From JBBDWJ01 sp040902925 (GTDB lineage: Bacteria > Acidobacteriota > Terriglobia > Bryobacterales > UBA6623), in NCBI GenBank assembly GCA_040902925.1, contig JBBDWJ010000260.1:1-16107 (forward strand): DNA of 16,107 nt. Direction: 5' to 3'. Under the pieces are notes generated by a model that was not told where the DNA came from, searched no databases, and saw only the letters and a list, made by a program, of their open reading frames with translations. Made by a program: the position numbers and the translations under genes. Shown here in pieces: positions 7,852 through 14,589 of the stretch; within the stretch, counting starts at the first letter, position 1; every line of letters starts with the position of its first letter.

Positions 7852-9567
7852 CTAGGGCAGCTGTAATCTGCTGCGAACAGCCTCTGGAACAGGCTGGTTC
7901 AGGATTCGGTTCTCCGGCGCATACCCGTCAGCTTGTGTCGCGCCCAGAACGGAATCAATTGGGAAGCGCTTGAGGAGCACTGCCCCGTCTTTATCGTCAA
8001 AACGGAACGCAATCATCTCGCTATAGTCGAATTCCGTGTCCTCAACGCCGAGCCCTGATTCGCGAAAGCGCGCCCCGTCTGGAGAAAACTCAAACCGGAT
8101 CGATTCGGAAGTCGTGCCGTCATCCCGATAGTACAGACCTACCAATTTCGTGTCCTCGTAAAGCACCTGCAGCCCAGAATTGAACCACATCACGTCTCGG
8201 AACGGATCAAAGGCGCCTTCGGTCTGGCACAGGGTTCGCGACCAGTGGCTCGGCACACCCACCAGAAGAATGAGTGTACCATCACGCACCCGCGGCGCCG
8301 CCGTGACGATGGAGCCCATGATCTTTCGATAGGGCGCCCAGTCGCGCGCCAGGCGAATTTGACCCAATAGCCCGGTAGCAAGACCGGTCGTGACGACGAG
8401 GCACGTCAACACGATTGGGACGACGAACGAGGACCGCACAAGACGGCCGATCTCGAAAGCGATGGCCGCTAGAACCAGCGACGCGGGCAGGGCGGAAATC
8501 AGCTGCGTGCGCTGCGAACCCGGATAAGGGAGCGGCAGAAACGCCAGATAGGCCAGGCACATCCCCGCGAGGCCCCCCAACAGCAGCCAGCGTCGTGCAA
8601 CAAAGGTCTCGCCTTGCGGCGGCAAGCGTCTCATCGCGACCGCCGCGCCAACGAAACAAACCGCCCCGATAAGCGTGGGGCCGGCAATCATGCCCAATAT
8701 ATTGGCCCCGCAATCGCTGGCGGTGGCGAGATCCGCGGCTGGCCATCGCCAGAAAGCTAGGCCATGAACCATGAGCGTGGCTAGGTTTTCGACGAGCCCC
8801 AGCGGGCTAACAGCACTCGACAGGATGCGGGACTGATACGAAACCTCTTGCAGCAACAGGTATCGATAGGCGATTCCAGCCGCTTTGGTCACCGGCACGA
8901 TGCTCCAAACAGCGGCGAACACAACGAAACGCCTTCCCCAGTTATGCTTGCGGTATAGCAGCAGAGGAGCGGCCGCGAGCAGGGGCAGGATCGCTTCATA
9001 CGTCCAAAGAGACAGAGCTTGCCCCAGCAGGACAAAGGGGAACCACCACAGTCTGTTCGATCGCCACGCTTCCAAGAAAAGCAATACCGCCAAGAGCCCA
9101 AAAACGGTAGTCTGCCGTTGGACTACGTAACCGACCCAGTTTGCACCGTAGTCGGCGCCGCAGGAGATTGTCAGCGCCCCAACGACAAATGCGAACAGCA
9201 CAGCCCCGTCGGTCAGGCGGGCGACGATCAGATAGGAAAGCAACCCGGTTAGAAGGATGAAAATGCCAAGAACAATGTGCAGTCCTAGATACGAGTTCTT
9301 GGTTAGCAGATAACCCAGGTGAAAACCAACGGCCATCAGCGGCCGGTCTCGGTCATAGGGGTAGATAAACCCGTCCATCACGGGACGGACCTGGCTGAGC
9401 TCGACGAAGCCTGTTTCGGCGTGGAGACCCCGGTCGCCGACGAATGCGCCCCAAAACACGCCGGTAAGGCACACGTAGGCAACAAGAACGATGAGAATCC
9501 ACGACCGCCGACCGTCCAGCAACCTCTCCATCCGCCCAAGGGGCGTTCCCGTGGGAGGTCCCTTCAT
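7852..9567 (-). CDS. Polytopic membrane protein of a glycosyltransferase pair, function unknown
   Basis: The product has 571 residues. There are about 10-11 hydrophobic segments between roughly residues 23 and 400, then a soluble tail of 168 residues (404-571) with no motif I recognise. Its size, topology, soluble C-terminal tail and the WTYEAILPLL block in a mid-protein helix resemble the poorly characterised GT-C-like or polysaccharide membrane proteins found beside GT2 genes. I see no diagnostic catalytic residues. It follows a GT2 gene by 28 bases and is probably co-transcribed with it. The start ATG 9567 is chosen because GGAG sits nine bases upstream. TTG 9606, in frame and overlapping the GT2 gene by 11 bases, lacks a good site. 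The downstream gap holds the inverted repeat at 7754-7824. Confidence 0.75.
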   Translation of the reverse strand: MKGPPTGTPLGRMERLLDGRRSWILIVLVAYVCLTGVFWGAFVGDRGLHAETGFVELSQVRPVMDGFIYPYDRDRPLMAVGFHLGYLLTKNSYLGLHIVLGIFILLTGLLSYLIVARLTDGAVLFAFVVGALTISCGADYGANWVGYVVQRQTTVFGLLAVLLFLEAWRSNRLWWFPFVLLGQALSLWTYEAILPLLAAAPLLLYRKHNWGRRFVVFAAVWSIVPVTKAAGIAYRYLLLQEVSYQSRILSSAVSPLGLVENLATLMVHGLAFWRWPAADLATASDCGANILGMIAGPTLIGAVCFVGAAVAMRRLPPQGETFVARRWLLLGGLAGMCLAYLAFLPLPYPGSQRTQLISALPASLVLAAIAFEIGRLVRSSFVVPIVLTCLVVTTGLATGLLGQIRLARDWAPYRKIMGSIVTAAPRVRDGTLILLVGVPSHWSRTLCQTEGAFDPFRDVMWFNSGLQVLYEDTKLVGLYYRDDGTTSESIRFEFSPDGARFRESGLGVEDTEFDYSEMIAFRFDDKDGAVLLKRFPIDSVLGATQADGYAPENRILNQPVPEAVRSRLQLP

Positions 9568-9568
9568 A

Positions 9569-9581
9569 CGGAGCGTCTCCG
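9569..9581 (-). promoter_or_regulatory. Shine-Dalgarno inside a small GC-rich hairpin
   Basis: On the minus strand this reads CGGAGACGCTCCG, a perfect 5-base-pair stem with loop ACG. The GGAG at 9577-9580 that would serve ATG 9567 forms part of the stem. The preceding GT2 gene stops at 9596, 15 bases upstream, so a terminating ribosome could affect the structure. This would couple translation of the two genes; the coupling is inference. Confidence 0.45.
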
Positions 9582-9595
9582 CGGTAGCTGGATTG

Positions 9596-10375
9596 TCAGG
9601 ACTCAACCTGTGAAAGACCCATTTCGTCCCGGCCTTGCGGACAAGGGAGCACGCCCCGGAAAGCGTAGTGTGAAGCGAAGCGCAGTATCTGGCTGGCTAC
9701 CTGGAACATGCTGTAGTGCGAGACAGAACCGTTTTCGACATTCGATATCGGCACTTCCCGGACGCGCACATCCCCGGTTACGCAGCGGATCAAGAGTTCT
9801 TGATCGAAAAAGTGTCGATCGTGGCACAGTTGATAATCGATCTTGTCCAGAGAGGAGCCACGAATCGCGCGAAACCCCCCGAAATAGGTCGTCAGGTCCG
9901 CCTTGTATACCAGGTTCTGAGCCGTTGTGGCCACGGCATCAAGAGTAGTCTTCCAGGAAGGCCGATTGACGTGATAAGCAGGCTTGGGACCCTTGCGCTT
10001 TTGTGTGAGAACTCGAGACCCAAAGACCATATCGAGATCAGGACCCTCGAGAAGGGGCGCGACCACGTCCGGGATTTCTTCCGGCCTCATCTCACCGTCG
10101 GCGTGCACGAAGACAAGCACGTCATCGTCAGATCGCTTCCAGTTTCTGAAGTATTCGAAGATCGTTTTCTGAGCTGCCCCGTAGCCCCGGTTCTCGGGAT
10201 GAAGAATGTAATGGATATCGGAGAGTGACTGGAGCAACCGGCGCGTTTGGTCCCGGCTGCCGTCATCAACAACGACAATCGCGTCCACCGGCTGGCGTTT
10301 GACTCGCTCTAGAACTTCCGAAATTGATCGTTCAGCGTTGTAGGCGGGGATGCCCACTAGCGTGCGAAAACCCAT
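9596..10375 (-). CDS. Family 2 glycosyltransferase, DPM1-like, soluble
   Basis: The product of 259 residues is a single GT-A domain. The N-terminus VGIPAYNAERSI (7-18) and DDGS (37-40) bind the nucleotide, PENRGYGAAQKT (60-71) is the dolichol-phosphate-mannose-synthase-type block, and HADGEMRPEEIP (91-102) carries the metal-site acidic residue. FGGFRAIR (165-172) and FFDQELL (189-195) are the usual late blocks with the catalytic acidic residue. Unlike the GT2 enzyme at 2289-3212 it has no C-terminal membrane helices, so it would meet its polyprenyl or other acceptor as a peripheral protein. ATG 10375 has AAGG seven bases upstream. It forms a two-gene unit with the polytopic protein downstream. 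The sugar is not predictable. Confidence 0.88.
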   Translation of the reverse strand: MGFRTLVGIPAYNAERSISEVLERVKRQPVDAIVVVDDGSRDQTRRLLQSLSDIHYILHPENRGYGAAQKTIFEYFRNWKRSDDDVLVFVHADGEMRPEEIPDVVAPLLEGPDLDMVFGSRVLTQKRKGPKPAYHVNRPSWKTTLDAVATTAQNLVYKADLTTYFGGFRAIRGSSLDKIDYQLCHDRHFFDQELLIRCVTGDVRVREVPISNVENGSVSHYSMFQVASQILRFASHYAFRGVLPCPQGRDEMGLSQVES

Positions 10376-10790
10376 GATTGTACCTTGCGAAACCTGCTGG
10401 AACCCAAATCATCGTTGCGATGCCACTGCCTTTGTTTGATGCGTGGCCTTAATTTCTATCCCAGAAGTATAGTACGGCGAGCTCCAAAACACCAGGCTTT
10501 AAGGTCGTCGAGCCTGATTTGGTGCTCATTTCGCATGGCCAACTCGGCTGAATTCGCAATGACGCGCTCCTAGCTGCACCGAAATCGCTAAGACTGCGCG
10601 GTCGTCGAATGGGCATGAGCGACTGGTAGCCGGGAAAATGATCCGGTCCGTGGAAGGTCGCGGAAACTCTCTCCATGGTGTGCGGGCCGAAAGCACCCGA
10701 ATGGTTGGGCGGGGAGCCCGGCCCGGCCTCTCTGCCGTGGCGGCTTCTGGTTCCAGCCAACGGCGAGGCGGTGCGGAGGTTACAGCTTTT
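10376..10790. other. Intergenic region, 415 bases, no convincing gene
   Basis: The region separates the protease stop from the start of the GT2 unit; both neighbours are on the minus strand. Short open frames here on both strands have no recognisable motif and read as arginine- and proline-rich by-products of base composition. The part near 10376-10500 is lower in GC and holds the candidate promoter. The part near 10680-10790 is GC-rich with scattered short complementary stretches, but I found no clean stem followed by a T-run for the protease transcript. Confidence 0.6.
10466..10471 (-). promoter_or_regulatory. Candidate -10 element for the GT2/membrane-protein unit
   Basis: The minus strand reads TATACT here (within TACTATACT), four of six matches to TATAAT, in a locally AT-richer patch. 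It would put the transcript start near 10459, giving a leader of about 84 bases before ATG 10375. No good -35 element is visible at 16-18 bases, so this is weak. Confidence 0.22.
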
Positions 10791-13700
10791 TTACGGAACT
10801 GTCCAAGTGCCGAGCAACCTCCAGCCACTCCACAAGCTGGCGCCGTCGGAGGCGCTCAGATAAACGTTCTTGGCTCCCCCGAACGTCGATGTGAATGTGG
10901 CTGGGAATGTCAGCGTCAGTGTGTTGCCGGAGCTGGTGACCGACAAGCCGAGCCCTGTCAAGCTGCACTGGCTGTTGGATAGGCTTCCCGAGCCAGGTGT
11001 TAGGTTTCCTTGCCATCCGGTGCCCGAATCGGTGATCATCTGGACGCGATTCGAGAGCCGGTTGTAGAGCAGGCCGCAGGCGCCCTGCCACGATGCCCCC
11101 GTGTTTACCAATACGTAGACGTAGTTCAGATCATTCACTCCGTTGGCGTCGGAAAACCGGGCGGTGAAGGTGCGAGTTGCTCCGCTGCCGGACGTGGGCG
11201 TAATCGAATCCGCGGTCGGCGCTACCGGGTTGCCTCCGCCGCCTCCACTCCCTCCGCCGCCGCCCGGCACGGTCCAGGTCCCGCGCTGCCACCAGCCGCT
11301 CCACAAGTCAGCACTGTCGGAAGCGCTGAGATACAAGTTCCGGCTTCCGCTGAAGGTGGACGCGAACGTGGCGGGGACGTTCAAGGTAAGGGTGTTTCCG
11401 GAACTGCTGACAGAAAACCCCGATCCGGCCACGCCGCATTGGCTGTTGGAAAGCGTTCCCGAACCGGGCGTGACGTTTCCCATCCATGCCGACCCTTGGT
11501 CGTTGAGGATCTGTAGACGGTTCTCGATCCGGTCATAGCGCAGCCCGCACGAATCGGGCCATGTCGAGCCGCTGTTGATCAGCAGATAGGCGTAGCGCAG
11601 ATCGCTCACACCGTTACCGTCGGAAAATCGCGCCGTGAAACTTTGATTGGCGCCACTGCCCGACGAGGGCGTGATCGAATCAGCGGTGGGCGCCGCGGGG
11701 CTGCCTCCATCGCCTCCGCCGCCGCCAGGCACGGTCCAGTTGCCGCGCTGCCACCAGCCGCTCCACAGGCTTGCTTCATCGGTGGCGCTGAGGTAGCTGT
11801 TCCGAGTTCCGCTAAAGCCCGCCGTAAAGGTGGCCGCGAAATTCAGCGTGAGCGAGTTGCCCGAGCTGCTCACCGAGAACCCCGAGCCGGTGATGCTGCA
11901 TTGGCTGTTGGAGAGCGTCCCCGAATTCGGCGCCATGCTGCCGAGCCATCCGGTTCCCTGATCATTAACAATCTGGAGCCGGTTCAGGCTCCGATCGTAG
12001 ACAAGCCCGCACGAACCGACCCATGACGCCGCGGTATTCATCAGCACGTAGGCGTATCGCAGATTCCCGGCGCCGTTGCCGTCCGAGTACCGCGCGGTGA
12101 AACTCTGGCTCGCCCCACTGCCGGCCGAGGGCGAAATCGAATCCGCTGTAGGCGCTACCGGGCTTCCTCCCCCGCTGCCGCCGCCACCGGGTACTGTCCA
12201 GGTGCCTCGCTGCCACCAACCGCTCCACAGCTCAGCATTGTCGGAAGCGCTCAGGTAGACATTCCTTGTCCCACTGAAGCCGGAAGTAAAAGTGGCCGGA
12301 AATGTCAGGGTGAGAGTGTTGCCCGAACTGTTGGCGGCGAACCCAGAGCCGGTTACGCTGCATTGGCTGTTGGCCATCGACCCGGAACCTGGCGGGATAC
12401 CTCCCATCCATGCCGATCCTTGGTCGTTGATAATGTGCAATAGATTTTGGACCCGATCGTAGCGCAGACCGCAAGAGCCTGCCCACGACGCAGCGGTATT
12501 CATGAGCACGTACGCATAGCGCAGATCGCTCGACCCATTCGAGTCCGCATAGCTCGCTGTGAATGTTGACGAAGAGCCGCTGCCCGACGTCGGACTTATT
12601 GAGTTGGCTGTTGGTGCGGCGTTGACGCTTGACGCCGCACGCCAGGCCGCCGCCGTCGCCTTGGTATTGTTCAACGCCTGGCGGTTGTCGGCCGAATTCG
12701 ACTGGCTGCTCGCCACGCCCGTCGGGTACCCCTGATAGTTCACGCTGGGGTTCGACCAGTGGTTGACCGTCGGGCAGTTCACTCCCGAGCAGTTGTACGA
12801 CATGATCGTGCGGAAGCGCGGCGTCTGAGAACGCTGATAGCCGTAGGCATACGGATAGGCCCCCGCTGAGCTCGAGTTGGCGCGGTCGTGGGCGCAGCCC
12901 AGGTTGTGCCCGATTTCGTGCAGCAGCGCGTAGCTCGGCCCGGTCGCGAAATTCACTTCCGTCACGCTGAACGCGTAGGCGGAAAAATAGCTGCCCACGG
13001 TTTGCATGATATAGCCCGTACCCACCGTGCCGCCGTTGGACCCCGGCCCGTTGACCAGCAGCGCCACTACATCGGCGCCGTATTGATCGCGCAACGCGTG
13101 TACCTGGTCCATGTAGCCGTCGCCTGAGGTTCGCAGGCGCGCGAGAGTCGTGCTCAAACTATTCTGCTCGTCGCTGTAGGCGATCTCGGCGCTATGCGCC
13201 AAACGCGCCTGCATCTGCACGCCGCTGTTGCTGAAGCTCTGGTTCAGCTCCGCGATCGCCAGTTGGATTTCGCTCTGGATACCCGACGCGCCGCCGGCGG
13301 CTTGCCGCGCTCCAGCGGTATAGACAACCATCACGTCCAGCGTCGTCGTGCCCGATTGTTCCGCGATCGGGGCGTCCTGCTGCACGTGAGCGGCCTGCGG
13401 GATCTCCGACTCAGGGACAGGGACGGAATCATCAGCCGGCGGCGCCCCTTGATAGGTCACCTGCCGGATGGCGTGTATGCCCGGGCTCACGCCGCGGATG
13501 CGATAGAACTCGCCCGACGCCGTGCGGACGCTGCCCGACGCCGTTCCGTCGCGCACCACCAGTAGCGCCTGTCCGCCGCCTTCGGTGGGCCGGCCATACC
13601 AGACATACGCGCCGTCGAGCGTATATTCGCCGCGCTCCAGCTCAAACTCATGAACCGTATCGGCAAAAAGGTTGAAAGCGAGTCGATTGGACGACGTCCC

Positions 13701-14039
13701 GCGCGCCCGCGAAGGGGCGGGATCTCGAATCTCGGGCGCGGGCAAGATTCGCGCCAGATCGATCTCGACATACCGCGAGCGCACCACACTGGGGCCGTCT
13801 AGGCCCGTATCGTCGCTGGCGGTGCTCAGGCTTGCCGCCGGAATCTCGCGAAAGATCTCCGGCGCGCTCTGCGCGAAAGCGGCCGGGCCGCCGGCCACGA
13901 CGCCGATCAACATCGCAAGAGCCGAAATCACCAGCCGCGACGGAGCCAAAGCCCGCACAAAGGGAGTCCGGACGATGGGGCTCACGGCCCCGCGCCGTCG
14001 TCTGGACACACGAGTGGGTACGTTCATGAATGAAGCCAT
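10791..14039 (-). CDS. Secreted reprolysin-like (M12-type metzincin) metalloprotease with four C-terminal repeat domains
   Basis: The product has 1082 residues. A signal peptide ends at AFA|QS (56/57) after a long basic N-region. Residues about 57-225 look like a propeptide-type domain. The catalytic domain (about 232-470) has the zinc site HEIGHNLGCAHD (374-385: His374, Glu375, His378, His384) and the Met-turn TIMSY (Met413). Four repeats follow (475-617, 628-771, 782-924, 938-1082), each with Cys pairs 37 residues apart and a W-rich end, joined by glycine-rich linkers. It likely cleaves protein outside the cell, with the repeats serving for surface or substrate binding. ATG 14039 has only a poor Shine-Dalgarno. 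GTG 13958 (residue 28) would give a more ordinary signal peptide. It stands alone, divergent from the MFS gene. Confidence 0.92.
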   Translation of the reverse strand: MASFMNVPTRVSRRRRGAVSPIVRTPFVRALAPSRLVISALAMLIGVVAGGPAAFAQSAPEIFREIPAASLSTASDDTGLDGPSVVRSRYVEIDLARILPAPEIRDPAPSRARGTSSNRLAFNLFADTVHEFELERGEYTLDGAYVWYGRPTEGGGQALLVVRDGTASGSVRTASGEFYRIRGVSPGIHAIRQVTYQGAPPADDSVPVPESEIPQAAHVQQDAPIAEQSGTTTLDVMVVYTAGARQAAGGASGIQSEIQLAIAELNQSFSNSGVQMQARLAHSAEIAYSDEQNSLSTTLARLRTSGDGYMDQVHALRDQYGADVVALLVNGPGSNGGTVGTGYIMQTVGSYFSAYAFSVTEVNFATGPSYALLHEIGHNLGCAHDRANSSSAGAYPYAYGYQRSQTPRFRTIMSYNCSGVNCPTVNHWSNPSVNYQGYPTGVASSQSNSADNRQALNNTKATAAAWRAASSVNAAPTANSISPTSGSGSSSTFTASYADSNGSSDLRYAYVLMNTAASWAGSCGLRYDRVQNLLHIINDQGSAWMGGIPPGSGSMANSQCSVTGSGFAANSSGNTLTLTFPATFTSGFSGTRNVYLSASDNAELWSGWWQRGTWTVPGGGGSGGGSPVAPTADSISPSAGSGASQSFTARYSDGNGAGNLRYAYVLMNTAASWVGSCGLVYDRSLNRLQIVNDQGTGWLGSMAPNSGTLSNSQCSITGSGFSVSSSGNSLTLNFAATFTAGFSGTRNSYLSATDEASLWSGWWQRGNWTVPGGGGGDGGSPAAPTADSITPSSGSGANQSFTARFSDGNGVSDLRYAYLLINSGSTWPDSCGLRYDRIENRLQILNDQGSAWMGNVTPGSGTLSNSQCGVAGSGFSVSSSGNTLTLNVPATFASTFSGSRNLYLSASDSADLWSGWWQRGTWTVPGGGGGSGGGGGNPVAPTADSITPTSGSGATRTFTARFSDANGVNDLNYVYVLVNTGASWQGACGLLYNRLSNRVQMITDSGTGWQGNLTPGSGSLSNSQCSLTGLGLSVTSSGNTLTLTFPATFTSTFGGAKNVYLSASDGASLWSGWRLLGTWTVP
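10794..12617 (-). repeat. Four tandem coding repeats in the protease C-terminus
   Basis: The repeats encode residues 475-617 (12189-12617), 628-771 (11727-12158), 782-924 (11268-11696) and 938-1082 (10794-11228). Shared landmarks in order are PTA-SI-P-SGSG, a FTARFSD-like strand, LRYAYVLMNT, CGL-YDR, NDQG, SNSQC, SSGNTLTL, and LWSGWWQRGTWTVP. The cysteines fall at 523/560, 677/714, 831/868 and 988/1025, always 37 apart, so an intradomain disulphide is likely. The period is 154, 154 and 157 residues. The last copy has SGWRLLG where the others have SGWWQRG. The copies differ at many DNA positions, so they are not recent duplications. Confidence 0.9.
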
Positions 14040-14158
14040 TTCCGCTATAACGAGGCCCCGGACTTTGCGGTCGCACCAGGCGCGGTTGGCGCGAACGCAA
14101 AAAAACCTCGTGAAACTCAGGACCTGCTGGCTCGGAATTTGCGGCGTGGAGGGAAACT

Positions 14159-14189
14159 TCTGGCAATCTCAGCAGTATCCAATGCCAGA
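14159..14189. other. Hairpin in the protease leader
   Basis: TCTGGCA (14159-14165) and TGCCAGA (14183-14189) form a perfect 7-base-pair stem around a 17-base loop. If the promoter at 14287-14314 is used, the hairpin lies within the protease 5' leader, about 120 bases before ATG 14039. It does not match a riboswitch class I recognise. Confidence 0.4.
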
Positions 14190-14248
14190 CTACCTTTGCG
14201 GAGAAGACGAAGCTATTCGGTTCTTAACGTACGACTGTTGGGGGATGG

Positions 14249-14266
14249 CGGCCTAGCTATAGGCCG
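14249..14266. other. Small perfect hairpin near the 5' end of the protease leader
   Basis: CGGCCTA (14249-14255) and TAGGCCG (14260-14266) form a 7-base-pair stem with a 4-base loop. No T-run follows on either strand, so it is not a canonical terminator. It would lie about 14 bases inside the transcript from the candidate promoter, or could be a protein-binding palindrome. Confidence 0.45.
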
Positions 14267-14286
14267 TAAACATTAGGATGAAACGT

Positions 14287-14314
14287 CATATATCTCAGGT
14301 GCGCGTAGGCTCAA
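14287..14314 (-). promoter_or_regulatory. Candidate promoter for the protease gene
   Basis: Read on the minus strand: TTGAGC (14309-14314), a 16-base spacer, and TATATG (14287-14292). Each hexamer matches the sigma-70 consensus at four positions. It would start transcription near 14280 and give a leader of about 240 bases before ATG 14039. An A-rich plus-strand tract (T-rich on the minus strand) lies just upstream and could act as an UP element. Acidobacterial promoters need not follow this consensus. Confidence 0.3.
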
Positions 14315-14530
14315 GCACGGCAACGAAAGCAAAGCAAAACCTCAAAAAATAACGCGAAAAAGGCCCGTCCAAAATGCCGCTAGCCCGGCCGCCTTGCGAG
14401 CGCGCCGGCCCGGCGCCTTACTACCTTCTCGGCGGATTCCCCGGGGGCGGCACGATTTGCCGATATAGATTCTTAATATTTTTTGTCTCCGCAACCCTCG
14501 CGGGGCTTCCGGCGGCAGTTTTTCTGGATC

Positions 14531-14573
14531 GCGCCCTCAGCTCTCGCCGGTCCCGCGGCGTTCTGAGGGTCGC
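14531..14573 (+). promoter_or_regulatory. Strong compound hairpin in the leader of the MFS gene
   Basis: The outer stem pairs GCG CCCTCAG (14531-14540) with CTGAGGG and CGC (14563-14569, 14571-14573), with one bulged T at 14570, giving 10 pairs. An inner stem pairs CGCCG (14545-14549) with CGGCG (14556-14560) around a 6-base loop. It ends 16 bases before ATG 14590. No Shine-Dalgarno is visible between hairpin and start; the only purine-rich stretch, GAGGG, is inside the stem. It could be an attenuator or translation-control element. Confidence 0.45.
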
Positions 14574-14589
14574 GTAGTATCCTTTCCGA

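Larger units (their letters stand above)
14040..14589. other. Divergent intergenic region, 550 bases, with hairpins and AT-rich patches
   Basis: The region lies between the protease start (minus) and the MFS start (plus). It holds a minus-strand promoter candidate (14287-14314), hairpins at 14159-14189 and 14249-14266, an A-rich plus-strand tract (about 14330-14370), an AT-rich island around 14463-14484 that may contain the MFS promoter (TAATAT at 14474-14479, no good -35), and a strong hairpin at 14531-14573. I see no convincing gene. Confidence 0.6.

Noticed and set aside
10449..10828. Two overlapping minus-strand open frames of about 100 codons in the gap after the protease
   Set aside because: They overlap each other in different frames, are rich in Arg, Pro and Ser, and lack motifs or good ribosome sites; one also overlaps the end of the protease gene.
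10794..12617. Regular repeats suggesting a CRISPR array
   Set aside because: The units are about 460 bases long, diverged, in frame and encode protein domains with conserved cysteines.
14159..14189. CTGAGA on the minus strand, as in the TPP riboswitch core
   Set aside because: The other conserved TPP elements are absent, and the gene downstream is a protease with no link to thiamine.
13672..14256. 194-codon plus-strand open frame opposite the protease N-terminus
   Set aside because: Most of it is antisense to the signal peptide and propeptide coding sequence, and its product looks like random composition.
14374..14577. 67-codon plus-strand frame with a hydrophobic stretch just upstream of the MFS gene
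   Set aside because: It has a weak AAGG ten bases upstream and a possible membrane helix, but the helix is encoded by the AT-rich patch that looks like a promoter and the end by the hairpin region. Without homologues I do not call it.
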